Notes: a model not told the origin generated them from the letters alone. DNA of 64,000 nucleotides from Asterias rubens (GCF_902459465.1 NC_047073.1:6138001-6202000); one strand, 5' to 3'; positions 20,385-30,941 are shown, numbered from the stretch's first letter. Made by a program: numbers and translations.

Positions 20385-22465
20385 CTATGGTGATACCATG
20401 GAGGAAGATGATTGTACACGTATTATGGCTGCAATTCATATAGCTCTATGCTGCAACTCTATGGCTGCAATAACCTAAAAGTAAAATACACAATGTGTGG
20501 CCTACACTACGTTCGCGAACGAACGCCACTCACGTCATAGCAATTCTCTGAACTTTGCAAAAAAACACTAGATTTGAGTTTCAAACTTTAATAATTCACA
20601 GTTGACTGCGGCTGTTTTGGCAGTGCATCAACCTTGGCTCCATCATCAGTGTGATATGCCTGCAAACAGCTCTTATTTCGGGAAGTCCCATGATGGGGTT
20701 TTCGCTCAAATGGCTCTGCTAGGCCTCCATGCTGCCGTAAGCAAAAAACCAACGCTTGCGGAAGCAGGGAATTCTGTGCTTACCTCAAGAGTATTTCACA
20801 AGTTGTGGGGGGATTTTGGCTTGCGCGCAAGTGCCTGCTCCACGTCAGCACTGGCAGCCCATAATTTCAACTGCTTTACCGCAAGGGTAGAAATCGACGC
20901 TTGGAAGCAGGGAATTCTTTGTTTCTTTCCAGCGTTTTACGGGTTTTCCCAGCGTTTTACGGGTTAGCGAGGGATTTTGTACTCGACTTTAGCATTCTAC
21001 GCTTACACAGCTAGCGCAGAAATTTGGCGCTTGCTTGCATATTAGCGGAGAATAAGGATCCTAAGCGCAGAATTTGGCGGTAAGCAGAGTCATCAAAGAG
21101 AAATTGTATCTCGACAGTGTTCTGTGCCAAATTTCATAGCTCTGCTTACCGCCAAATTCTGCGCTTAGGATTGTGAAGTATCCCCGATATGTGAGATGGA
21201 AATAAGTCACCAATAATTATGAGAGGAATCACCAAAGTGTAGAATAATAGATTTGCCTTAACGATAACTGTTTTATTGCTCAACAACTTTAACTCGTGAA
21301 CTGCAATAACTATGTGTCTGCATTACATGTGCATTAAAACAAGAAATTTCTTCACTAGCTTTGTAAGCATAGAATTCCTCGTAACATGGAGTAGGCATGC
21401 GCACAAGCCAAAATCCCCTGTTAAACCGAGAAATACACTTGACGTAAGCGAAGAATTTTCTTTTTCGCATGCGTAAATTCTTTGTTTACGGTAAGCAGAG
21501 CCAATAAAATTGGGCCCTATAATTGCACGACAAGCGCAAAATTTCTGTGCTAGCTGTGTAAGCTTAGAATACTTAAGTTGAGTACCAAAATCCCTTGCTA
21601 ACCTGTAAAACGCTTGACAGAAACAAAGAATTCCTTGTGTAAGCTTCGATTCTTTGCCCTTGCGGTAAGCAGCTGAAATTATGGGCTGCCAGTGCTGACG
21701 TGGAGCACGCATGCGCACAAGCCAAAATCCCCCCCTCCCCACTATCTTATGAAATACTCTTGACGTAAGCACAGAATTCCTTGCTTCCGCAAGCATTGAT
21801 TTTTTGCTTACGGCAAGGCATGGAGGTAGCAGAGCCATTTGAGCGAAAACCCCATCTGGGGACTTCCTAGACTTGTGGACAAGTCGTTAAATCGGCCCCA
21901 CGTGCTGAGATAGTGCTCCCCCGACAACACTGCTCTCGCGCGAACTCACTGCTCTCGCGCGAACTGATGGCTCCCCGATTTTGACTCGAACTCACTGCTC
22001 TCGCGCGAACTGATGGCTCCCCGATTTTGACTCGGAGTCAAAATCGGGGAGCCATCAGTTCGCGCGAGAGCAGTGAGTTCGCGCGAGAGCAGTGTTGTCG
22101 GGGGAGCACTATCTCAGCACGTGGGGCCGATTTAACGACTAGTCCACAAGTCTAGGGACTTCCCGAAATAAGAGCTGTTTGCAGGCATATCACACTGGTG
22201 ATGGAGCCAAGGTTGATGCACTAAAAACAGCCGCAGTCAACTGTGAATTATTAAAGTTTGAAATCTTTGCAAAGTTCAGATAATTGCTATGACTACGAGT
22301 GGCGTTCATTCGCGTACGTAGTGTAGGCTATGCATAGTGTAGGCTACACAGTGTGTATTACTATTAAATTAGGCTATTGCAGCATAGAGCCATGTTATTA
22401 TGTATTGCAGCCATAATAAATATGTTACCACCATAGAGCAATATACAGCGCACACATGGTACACG
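20385..22465. repeat. large imperfect inverted repeat (arms about 20385-21080 and 21490-22465)
   Basis: The left arm runs from CTATGGTGATACCATGG through GTTGACTGCGGCTG, GGAAGTCCCATGATGGGG and TAAGCAAAAAACCAACG to the GCTTAC-rich family. The right arm contains the same sequence inverted (CAGCCGCAGTCAAC, CCCCATCTGGGGACTTCC). The right arm is split by the foldback element at 21868-22154. The core includes members of the GGGCCCAATTT/GCTCTGCTTACC family, such as 21468-21520. No transposase. Confidence 0.75.
21868..22154. mobile_element. 287-bp foldback element with 9-bp target duplication
   Basis: Ends are TAGACTTGTGGAC and its reverse complement. The arms are nearly perfect reverse complements almost to the centre and contain repeated GCTCTCGCGCGAACT and TGGCTCCCCGATTTTGA words. 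GGGACTTCC flanks both sides (21859-21867, 22155-22163). The uninterrupted counterpart at 20678-20690 (inverted) has one copy only. Nine-base duplications are typical of Mutator-like transposases, which is inference. Confidence 0.88.
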
Positions 22466-22574
22466 TGGTTGTGTAGCTGAATTCCCACTGCCTGATGAAT
22501 AATTCAGCGTCAAGTGCGTGGCAGCCAATGGGAGCGTGTATGCAAACCTATTGCCTTTACCATCCTTGAAAGAT

Positions 22575-22988
22575 CGAATGCAAACGACCGTAATGTCCTT
22601 CACTTGTTCCATGACATGTGTGGTATCGATATAAACCATAGAGCTATTTTATGATTAGCCTTTATAGTGTGTCAAACCAGACGACCTCGGCAGGCAGAGT
22701 GACGTACTAAATATTCGTGTTTGTTGCACCGACCTACTTCTAGGCTCCGTTTTTAGACAATTGGTGCAAGATATGCGAAGAGATTTCCTATGGTAGAATG
22801 CAAATCGTTATGTCCTTCACATGTTCCATGACATGTGTGGTATCGATATAAACCATACAGCTATTGTATGATTAGCCTTTAGTAGATGTCGGTTGGTCAA
22901 ACCAGACGACCTCAGCTCGGCAGGCAGAGTGACGTACTAAATATTCGTGTTTGTTGCACCGACCTACTTCTAGGCTCCGTTTTTAGGT
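22575..22988 (+). repeat. tandem direct duplication of about 190-215 bp
   Basis: Both copies contain ATGACATGTGTGGTATCGAT, CAAACCAGACGACCTC and GACGTACTAAATATTCGTG and end CTAGGCTCCGTTTTTAG (22739-22755 and 22971-22987). They differ by small indels. No coding potential. Confidence 0.85.
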
Positions 22989-23164
22989 ATCAAATAGTGA
23001 ACCACAAGGGGAACCTGTCCTTGTATTATATACCTGATTCAGGTATATAATTTATAAAATAAGCATATAATCCGAATAGACATAGAGCCGTCGTCCAGTG
23101 CTAGTGCAGTATAGTATAGTGGTAAGTAAACTTGATCAAGTTTTGAGGTTGGTTAGTGTTTTAG

Positions 23165-23256
23165 GTTTTATGGGTTTCGTTCGTCCGCTATCGTCTCTCC
23201 CGTAACGATAGATAGAGACGATAGTGGACGAAACCGAAATAGTTCGGGAGTAGGAG
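23165..23256. repeat. hairpin MITE, family 'TTTCGTCCG.CTATCGTCTC'
   Basis: Inverted arms GTTTCGTTCGTCCGCTATCG and CGATAGTGGACGAAAC surround a short loop. A cleaner copy of the same family is at 59375-59463. It sits about 220 bases left of the BEL element. The rest of 22989-23479 shows nothing else. Confidence 0.75.
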
Positions 23257-23479
23257 TATTGTGACCCCATATTCGATCTTTTCCTCATTCCAGTGTATTG
23301 ACCATTGGCATCCACTACCTACCTACGTACAGGACAGCTTGTTTGTAATTTCAAACTTCCCCGTCTTCCTTACCACCACTGCCTACCTTGTTGCCTGTTG
23401 GGATTTAATGTTCATAAATAATATAAAAATGGCTCTCTTTTAATTTTTACATGTCATTGCTTGTTCGTTTGTTTGTTTG

Positions 23480-24212
23480 TGTCACTGCAGCAGTTTGTGC
23501 AGTGAGTTTCGCTTATTCATGTGTATTACCTTTAAGTTGTATTTAATATGTACCCATTTTGCAGTGCATGACCTTTAAGCCAAGTAGCCTAGTGACAGTG
23601 CATTAAGGTCATCCTGTGTATGCTAATGAGGTCAACGTCCCCCACAGCCCCACACAGAGTACATGTGTGTGTTATGTTACATGCAGCCCATGCAGCCCAT
23701 GCTTGCCCCATCCCACAGCATTCCATTGTGCATCCTTTTACATTACATGTGGTTGTTTTTAACATGATAGTTCCAGCTTTTCAGAAGTATTTCTCAAGTT
23801 CTCTATAATTTCATCCAGTGTAGAAAGCCCAATTCGGTAAGCATATTTTTCTCTTTATATTCTGCAACAGTTTGACTTACAGTTTACAAGGCAAAATCAG
23901 AGTTTTTAGACAAAGTTTTGCAGTCTGTTTCAACACTTTATTATGATCTTGTTCTTGACAAAGTTTACATTTGTACACATTTCTATTGTTAAATGCCAGT
24001 TCATGTATTTCCATGTATCTTATTATTGTTTATGTTTGGCATTAAATTACAGATTGTATCTTGACCATTGCAACACAAGCTTCAGTTTGACAAGTGTCTT
24101 CATTTGCTTCAGTTACGTTGTTTGGTTATGAATACTCAATCCTTTGGACTGTAGAGACCTTAAAAGTATGACGAAACTCCTTGGTGTTTAAGTAAATGCC
24201 AAGGCAGCCACA
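23480..24212 (+). repeat. BEL 5' LTR (733 bp)
   Basis: By eye it differs from the 3' LTR by four substitutions and one single-base indel. A possible polyadenylation hexamer is not obvious. The gag ATG at 24196 lies in its last 17 bases. Confidence 0.93.
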
Positions 24213-26487
24213 ATACAATCGAACATTACTACCTGAGTGGATAACTAGTTACATCATGTCACAGTCACGTTCAAATGACTCATCATCGGAGGTGTGTTTT
24301 CCGAAACAATCAAGTGCAAAGTCAATCAGATCATCACGATCACATGGAAGTTCCCGTACACAATCAACATCAGCCTCGGCTAGGTCTGCAAAGATGGAGC
24401 TCGCTAGACAGGAAGCCGAACTCAAAGTTAAGCTTGAATTCGCAGAAAAAGAAAAGTTTCTGAAGCTTCGTGAGCTGGAAGAAGAAAAGCAGTTTGAAGT
24501 GGAGAAAATAGAGCGTGAGTTGAGGAGGGAGAAATTTGAAATGGAGAGGCAACTGGCAGAGAACCGTGCTGCTGCAGATGTTTTCACTCAATTTGAAGAA
24601 GCTGCATCTTGCCGATCTGAGCTTATTGATGTGCCGGTTGATACCAGTCATAATCTGAGGAAGTTCCTCGACGCAGAGAATGCTGACCCCGTTCCTGCAA
24701 GTGAAAGCCCAGCACCAGTTCCGAACATTTCACTGAACCCCTTTGCAGAGCCCTTCGACACGATTCAACAATTCCCTAATCATGATGCGACGTTAGTCAC
24801 CAACAGCTCACCAATCCAACATCACACTCCACAGGATGGGTGGACCAAGATAGCCTCGTCACTTGAGAGAGTAATTACCCAGCTAGCTGAGAAGAGTATC
24901 CAGCAAGGTGAAGTAAACAAGCGACTTGCGGTCTCAAGCCAACTTCCAAAAATTAATGTTCCTGTGTTCGTGGGAGAGCCACTTCACTATCCACTATGGC
25001 AGAACGCCTTCAACGCCCTCATCGACTCAAAGCCACTAGACGTGGACACCAAGCTAAATTATTTGAACCAGTACGTAGCGGGAAAACCGAGACAAGTCGT
25101 CGAGCACTACATGCTGATTGGAACCGAGGAGGCGTATCAAAAGGCTAGAGATGTGCTTGCCGATAGATATGGCAACACAAGTGTCATCAGTTGTGCTTTC
25201 ACGACAAAGTTGGAGAAGTGGAGCAGGATACCCCCAAGAGATGCCGTGGCTTTGAGAGACTTCTCAGATTTCCTGGACAAGGTCAGTGCCGCTAGACTTA
25301 CGATACCGAGCCTTGGTATTTTGGATTTTCCCAAAGAAAACGCCAAACTTGTTGAGAAGTTGCCCCATCATCTGGACTCCAAGTGGAGAGACAGTATCGA
25401 AAGGTGGAGGTTTAAAGAAGGACCAGGTACCTACCCCCCATTCTCGGAGTTTGCTTCCTTCGTCCGTAGAGCAGCTGATCGAGCTAACATGCCAGAGCTC
25501 GAGGCCATCACAAGGAGCAAGGACCCCCCCAAGTCGACTAGCCAGACCAGTCCCCCCAGCAGACCATCAAAGGGTCAGAGTGCTAAGTCTTTCTCCACGA
25601 CAACAACCGATAACGAACGTCCCTCTAGTAAGCCATCCAAGAATGCTGCAGGCCCATGTGTGTTTTGTGATGGAGATCATCACATTGAGAAATGCAAATC
25701 ATTCAGGAGGAAACACTACAAGGACAGAAAGACGTTCTTCTTCCAGAGACGGTTATGTATGGGCTGTGCGTCCAGTGATGAGCATCAAGTTAGAGAGTGT
25801 AAGGACCGACGTAAATGTGAAACATGTTCTGGTAGTCACTTGACCAGTCTCCATCGCAACGACACGAGACAACAGCCGGTGAAATCTCAAGATGAGGAAG
25901 CGAAGGTCGCTAAGGACGAAAGTACGTCACATTGCACAAAAGTTTGTGCCAGTCCCCATCAGAATGGTGAAGGTGACCACTGCATGATCATCCCGGTGAT
26001 AGTTCGAACCAAGAACAACCCAAGTAAAGAGTCCATAGAGTACGCAGTTCTTGATGATCAGTCCAATAGCTGTTTCGTGAGCGAGAGTCTTTGTGATCGT
26101 CTTGATGTTCAAGGGCCAGAGACTCAGCTTCTTCTGACGACGATGCAAGAGCGAAACGCATGCATCACAAGCAACCGAATCCTCGGTTTAGAAGTTCTTG
26201 ACATCGCCAGAGAACATGCTGTTGACCTCCCTGTCTGTTTCAAGCGTGACGAAATCCCTGCCAAATGTTCCCAAATTCCTAAGCCTGATGTAGTCATGCA
26301 GTGGCGCCATCTTGAGCCTATAGCCCAGAAACTGATGCCGTATGATCCAAGTATGAAGATTTCCCTGCTGATAGGCAGCAACTGCCCCAGAGGAGAGGAA
26401 GACCCGTATGGTCAGAAATCACTTTTAGACTGGGGTGTAATTGGTCAGATGTGTAGATCTCCTCGAGTAAAAGATGATGCTGTCTGA
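24196..26487 (+). CDS. BEL/Pao gag-protease part of the polyprotein
   Basis: 763 residues. It starts at an ATG inside the 5' LTR end; the next ATG, 24256 (MSQSRSND), is an equally plausible start after the LTR. A Glu/Arg-rich coiled coil spans roughly residues 66-150. The capsid-like DUF1759 region begins near residue 250 (INVPVFVGEPLHYPLWQ). Three zinc-knuckle-like clusters lie at about 487-555 (CVFCDGDHHIEKC, CMGCASSDEHQVREC, CETCSGSH). An aspartic protease motif is near 617 (VLDDQSNSCF). The frame ends at TGA 26485-26487. Pol resumes in the same frame two codons later, so this is one polyprotein interrupted by a single stop rather than two genes. Confidence 0.93.
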   Translation: MPRQPQYNRTLLPEWITSYIMSQSRSNDSSSEVCFPKQSSAKSIRSSRSHGSSRTQSTSASARSAKMELARQEAELKVKLEFAEKEKFLKLRELEEEKQFEVEKIERELRREKFEMERQLAENRAAADVFTQFEEAASCRSELIDVPVDTSHNLRKFLDAENADPVPASESPAPVPNISLNPFAEPFDTIQQFPNHDATLVTNSSPIQHHTPQDGWTKIASSLERVITQLAEKSIQQGEVNKRLAVSSQLPKINVPVFVGEPLHYPLWQNAFNALIDSKPLDVDTKLNYLNQYVAGKPRQVVEHYMLIGTEEAYQKARDVLADRYGNTSVISCAFTTKLEKWSRIPPRDAVALRDFSDFLDKVSAARLTIPSLGILDFPKENAKLVEKLPHHLDSKWRDSIERWRFKEGPGTYPPFSEFASFVRRAADRANMPELEAITRSKDPPKSTSQTSPPSRPSKGQSAKSFSTTTTDNERPSSKPSKNAAGPCVFCDGDHHIEKCKSFRRKHYKDRKTFFFQRRLCMGCASSDEHQVRECKDRRKCETCSGSHLTSLHRNDTRQQPVKSQDEEAKVAKDESTSHCTKVCASPHQNGEGDHCMIIPVIVRTKNNPSKESIEYAVLDDQSNSCFVSESLCDRLDVQGPETQLLLTTMQERNACITSNRILGLEVLDIAREHAVDLPVCFKRDEIPAKCSQIPKPDVVMQWRHLEPIAQKLMPYDPSMKISLLIGSNCPRGEEDPYGQKSLLDWGVIGQMCRSPRVKDDAV

Positions 26488-26493
26488 AACAAG

Positions 26494-29400
26494 ATGTTCT
26501 CGGCTGAAGCTTACCCTCACTTTGTGTATGGCACAAAAGTCAAAGAAGTGTTTGATGCTGAGAAAGTTCTGCGAGTACTGGAGTCAGATTTCCAGATGAG
26601 CACCAAACACAAGCCATACTCAGTGGAAGATGCGAACTTCATTAGAATTCTCGAGACTGGAATCACAAAGAAACCGGATGGCCACTACGAGATGCCTCTA
26701 CCCCTGAAACAACATGTGTCCCTTCCCTACAACAGAGCGCTAGCTGAGAAACGATGGCAGCAGCTAACAGCAAGATTCAAGAAACGACCGAAGTTCTTTG
26801 ACGATTACTGTGTTTTCATGAAGGACGTCATTCAAAATTGTGCTGAGCAAGTCCCTACTGAACGTCTTGAGGTTCGAGACGGCAAGGTGAACTACGTTCC
26901 TCATACAGGTGTGTACCACCCTAAGAAACCAGACAAAATCCGTGTAGTTTTTGATTGTTCTGCTCAGTATAAGGGAGTTTCCCTCAATGACCACTTGATG
27001 CAAGGTCCTGACTTGATGAACGGCTTGGTGGGCATCTTGTGTAGATTCCGCCAGGAAGAAGTAGCCATCATGACTGACATCAAAGGAATGTTCCATCAGT
27101 TCTTCGTATCCGAAGATAATCGAGATCTCCTTCGATTCCTGTGGTGGAAAGATGGTGACCCAAATAACAAGGTTGTAGACTACCGGATGAAAGTTCATCT
27201 GTTTGGTGCAGTCAGTTCCCCTGGTTGTGCAAACTTTGGTCTCAAGCGAGCAGCCGATGATGGTGAAGAAGAGTTTGGGAAGCAGTCTGCCAACTTCATC
27301 AGAAACGACTTCTATGTTGACGACGGCCTGAAGTCAGTAGCCACAGTGAAGGAAGCAATCGACCTGATCCAAGCCAGCAAAAGTCTATGTGCAAGTGCAG
27401 GGTTGAAGCTGCACAAAATTCTGTCCAATAAGAAGGAAGTGCTTGAATCTGTTCCCGCTGATGAAAGAACAACTGGAGTTAAAGATCTTGATCTTCATGT
27501 AGATCCACTCCCTCTAGAGCGAGTACTTGGAGTCACATGGTGCGTTGAAAGCGATACTTTCCAGTTTCGTATAGAATTACGAGATCGCCCCTTCACTCGT
27601 CGTGGTATTCTTTCGGCAGTCAGCTCGATCTACGACCCCAATGGCTATGTAGCACCCGTGACATTGAAGGGTAAGCAGATTCTTCAGCAGATGTGCCGTG
27701 ATAAGCTTGGATGGGATAACCCAATCCCAGAGAGTCTTCGTCCGCAGTGGGAGAAATGGCGTCTTGAGTGTGTTCACCTTGAACACTTGAAGATACAACG
27801 ATCCTTCAAGCCAGAAAACTTTGGTAGTATCATGGATGCCGAACTTCATCACTTCTCCGATGCTAGCGAGGAAGGATACGGCCAATGTTCCTATCTCCGT
27901 CTTGTGAATGAAACTGGAAACGTTCATTGCTCCTTCGTCATGGGAAAAGCAAGGGTGACCCCACTGAAGCATGTGACCATCCCAAGACTGGAATTGGCTG
28001 CAGCAACCATGTCTGCAAAAACAAGTGAGTTTTTACGAGCCGAGCTTTCTTATCAGAACATGAAGGAGTTCTTCTGGACTGATAGCAAAATTGTTCTGGG
28101 ATATGTGACCAATGAATCCAAGAGGTTCCACGTGTATGTTTCAAACCGTGTACAGCAAATTCGCAACGCAACCGACCCAAGTTCCTGGCAGTACGTTGAC
28201 ACACAATGCAATCCTGCCGATGAAGCTTCCCGTGGTTTGACTGCTGAACAGTTGGTGAATAAATCTAGTTGGTTGACTGGACTGGAGTTTCTTCATCAAG
28301 GCGGTGCCCACAAAAGCCCACAAGTAGAAATGCCAAAGCTCGATGAGACAGATCCCGAGGTGAAGAAAGCTGTAGTCTACGCGACCCATGTTTTGGATGC
28401 AAACAACAAGTTCCCTGACCATTTTGAGAAGTCACGATTTGATCGGTTCTCCAGTTGGCATCGTGCAAAGAAGGCTGTTGCTATATGTCTGAAGTTCAAG
28501 ACGAGGCTTCACCAAAGAAATCCCCAAGGTTTGTCTAAGGTGGTTGACATTCATCCATCACCGAGAGTAATCATCCAGGTGTCTGAGATGAAGAAAGCAG
28601 AGATAGAAATTCTCAAAAAAGTCCAGTATGAGCACTTCAAGAATGAAGTTGAAATTCTCCAACAGCTCGGAACAAGAGGAGAGTTCACAACGAGAGAGTT
28701 AGCTCGGAAACGTAACCAGAGTCTCAAAGCGACTAGTTCTCTCTTCAGACTTGACCCATTCCTTGACGATGCTGGTTTGATTCGAGTAGGTGGACGGATT
28801 GAAAGAGCCAATGTGTCATCAGAGTTGAAACATCCAGTCATCTTGCCTCGCAAAGATCACATCACTGAGTTAGTGATAAGGCATCACCATGAGAAAGTGC
28901 ATCACATGGATAGATGTACTACACACAACGAGATGCGCCAGAGAGGGTACTGGGTAATCGGCGGATCAGCAGCAGTTTCAAGCTACATCGCTTCATGTGT
29001 AACATGTCGAAAGCTCCGTAGACCTCTGCAGAAGCAGAAAATGGCTGAGTTACCAGAGGACCGACTTCAACCTGCGCCCCCGTTTTCGTACTGTGCTGTG
29101 GACTATTTTGGTCCATTCTACATCAGGGAGAGACGAAGCGAAGTGAAACGCTGGGGTGCACTGTTTACCTGTATGGCGTCCCGAAGTGTCCATCTAGAAA
29201 CAGCGAATTCCCTTACTGCTAGCTCCTTCATCAACGCCCTGAGTAGATTTCAAAGCCGAAGAGGGCCCATCCGTCAGTTGCGCTGTGATCAAGGAACTAC
29301 CTTCGTTGGTGCCCGTAATGAATTGAAGGATGCACTAGCAGACATGGACCAAAACAGAGTAAGAGAGTACCTCCTGGAGTCTGACTGTGAATGGATCCCC

Positions 29401-30108
29401 TTCAAAATGAACACTCCGCACTCGAGCCACATGGGTGGTGTATGGGAGCGGCAGATAGGCACGGTACGTAGTATACTTTCATCTCTTTTCCTGAAGTCTG
29501 GAAGTCAGCTGGACGATGAAGCCTTCCGAACCCTTATGACCGAGATAGAATGCATCATTAACTCAAGGCCTCTCACGACTGTCAATCTGTGTTCTCCAGA
29601 CGCCCCCGAACCGCTAACTCCAAATCACTTGCTAACCATGAAGCCCAAGGTTGTACTGCCCCCGCCGGGAAGATTCCAGAAGGAAGACGTGTACTCGCAC
29701 AAGTGGTGGAAAAGAGTACAGTATCTGGCTAACGAGTTCTGGGTGAGATGGAGGAAAGAGTTTTTGCACAACCTACAGGAACGCAAGAAGTGGACCAAGC
29801 CCGAGCGGAACATCCAGAAAGGAGACGTTGTCATATCCAAGGAGACCGACACAACCCGTAACCAGTGGCCCCTTGCTCGAGTGATCGATACTTATCCTAG
29901 TAAAGACGACAAGGTGAGGACCGTCAAGCTGTTGATGGCAGATGGTGAACGAGACAGCCAGGGAAGGCGTAAGCGCCCTCCATCTATCCTCGATAGACCA
30001 ATACACAAGTTGGTACTCTTGGTTCCTACCCAGGACAAATGTCTACTTCAGAAGACCAGAGACGTCCCCGACGAAGAGCCAACATGGACCACTACCTTGA
30101 CTAAGTGA
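26494..30108 (+). CDS. BEL/Pao pol: reverse transcriptase, RNase H, integrase
   Basis: 1204 residues in the same frame as gag-protease after the TGA. The reverse transcriptase core has IRVVFDCSAQ near residue 145, MTDIKGMFHQ, and YVDD near 274. RNase H has FSDASEEGYG near 453, an RLELAA glutamate region and WTDSKIVLG near 528. The integrase zinc motif is HHHEKVHHMDR...CVTCRKLRRP around 797-845, and the DDE core is VDYFGPF (about 868), RCDQGTTF (about 930) and WERQIG (about 982). The C-terminal DUF5641-like segment is from about 1080. All catalytic residues are intact, with no further stops or frameshifts. The ATG at 26494 is unlikely to be a natural start; expression probably depends on the upstream frame. 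Confidence 0.95.
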   Translation: MFSAEAYPHFVYGTKVKEVFDAEKVLRVLESDFQMSTKHKPYSVEDANFIRILETGITKKPDGHYEMPLPLKQHVSLPYNRALAEKRWQQLTARFKKRPKFFDDYCVFMKDVIQNCAEQVPTERLEVRDGKVNYVPHTGVYHPKKPDKIRVVFDCSAQYKGVSLNDHLMQGPDLMNGLVGILCRFRQEEVAIMTDIKGMFHQFFVSEDNRDLLRFLWWKDGDPNNKVVDYRMKVHLFGAVSSPGCANFGLKRAADDGEEEFGKQSANFIRNDFYVDDGLKSVATVKEAIDLIQASKSLCASAGLKLHKILSNKKEVLESVPADERTTGVKDLDLHVDPLPLERVLGVTWCVESDTFQFRIELRDRPFTRRGILSAVSSIYDPNGYVAPVTLKGKQILQQMCRDKLGWDNPIPESLRPQWEKWRLECVHLEHLKIQRSFKPENFGSIMDAELHHFSDASEEGYGQCSYLRLVNETGNVHCSFVMGKARVTPLKHVTIPRLELAAATMSAKTSEFLRAELSYQNMKEFFWTDSKIVLGYVTNESKRFHVYVSNRVQQIRNATDPSSWQYVDTQCNPADEASRGLTAEQLVNKSSWLTGLEFLHQGGAHKSPQVEMPKLDETDPEVKKAVVYATHVLDANNKFPDHFEKSRFDRFSSWHRAKKAVAICLKFKTRLHQRNPQGLSKVVDIHPSPRVIIQVSEMKKAEIEILKKVQYEHFKNEVEILQQLGTRGEFTTRELARKRNQSLKATSSLFRLDPFLDDAGLIRVGGRIERANVSSELKHPVILPRKDHITELVIRHHHEKVHHMDRCTTHNEMRQRGYWVIGGSAAVSSYIASCVTCRKLRRPLQKQKMAELPEDRLQPAPPFSYCAVDYFGPFYIRERRSEVKRWGALFTCMASRSVHLETANSLTASSFINALSRFQSRRGPIRQLRCDQGTTFVGARNELKDALADMDQNRVREYLLESDCEWIPFKMNTPHSSHMGGVWERQIGTVRSILSSLFLKSGSQLDDEAFRTLMTEIECIINSRPLTTVNLCSPDAPEPLTPNHLLTMKPKVVLPPPGRFQKEDVYSHKWWKRVQYLANEFWVRWRKEFLHNLQERKKWTKPERNIQKGDVVISKETDTTRNQWPLARVIDTYPSKDDKVRTVKLLMADGERDSQGRRKRPPSILDRPIHKLVLLVPTQDKCLLQKTRDVPDEEPTWTTTLTK

Positions 30109-30207
30109 ACTGTTTACCGTAAGATTGATTGATAAGCCATGGCTTAAAAATTCCTTACTGATGCTGCGCTAAGTGTATAACTGATGCTGCGCACAGTTGA
30201 GGAGCCA

Positions 30208-30941
30208 TGTCACTGCAGCAGTTTGTGCAGTGAGTTTCGCTTATTCATGTGTATTACCTTTAAGTTGTATTTAATATGTACCCATTTTGCAGTGCATGAC
30301 CTTCAAGCCAAGTAGCCTAGTGACAGTGCATTAAGGTCATCCTGTGTATGCTAATGAGGTCAACGTCCCCCACAGACCCACACAGAGTACATGTGTGTGT
30401 TATGTTACATGCAGCCCATGCAGCCCATGCTTGCCCCATCCCACAGCATTCCATTGTGCAGCCCTTTTACATTACATGTGGTTGTTTTTAACATGATAGT
30501 TCCAGCTTTTCAGAAGTATTTCACAAGTTCTCTATAATTTCATCCAGTGTAGAAAGCCCAATTCGGTAAGCATATTTTTCTCTTTATATTCTGCAACAGT
30601 TTGACTTACAGTTTACAAGGCAAAATCAGAGTTTTTAGACAAAGTTTTGCAGTCTGTTTCAACACTTTATTATGATCTTGTTCTTGACAAAGTTTACATT
30701 TGTACACATTTCTATTGTTAAATGCCAGTTCATGTATTTCCATGTATCTTATTATTGTTTATGTTTGGCATTAAATTACAGATTGTATCTTGACCATTGC
30801 AACACAAGCTTCAGTTTGACAAGTGTCTTCATTTGCTTCAGTTACGTTGTTTGGTTATGAATACTCAATCCTTTGGACTGTAGAGACCTTAAAAGTATGA
30901 CGAAACTCCTTGGTGTTTAAGTAAATGCCAAGGCAGCCACA
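30208..30941 (+). repeat. BEL 3' LTR (734 bp)
   Basis: Nearly identical to 23480-24212. Its start follows GTTGAGGAGCCA, and its end abuts the GTTT-rich microsatellite at 30942. Confidence 0.93.

Larger units (their letters stand above)
23480..30941 (+). mobile_element. full-length BEL/Pao LTR retrotransposon
   Basis: 7.46-kb element. Its LTRs start TGTCACTG and end AGCCACA (TG...CA). It is flanked by a 5-bp direct repeat GTTTG (23475-23479, 30942-30946), although this lies in GTTT-rich sequence. Internal order is gag with DUF1759 and zinc knuckles, aspartic protease, reverse transcriptase, RNase H, integrase and a C-terminal DUF5641-type domain, diagnostic of BEL/Pao. No envelope gene. A clear primer-binding site or polypurine tract is not evident; GTTGAGGAGCCA precedes the 3' LTR. 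The coding strand is the same as the downstream Kelch gene. Confidence 0.95.

Noticed and set aside
23943..24131. 62-codon frame present in both LTRs (also 30672-30860)
   Set aside because: It is duplicated only because the LTRs are duplicated; no domain, and it lies in regulatory sequence.
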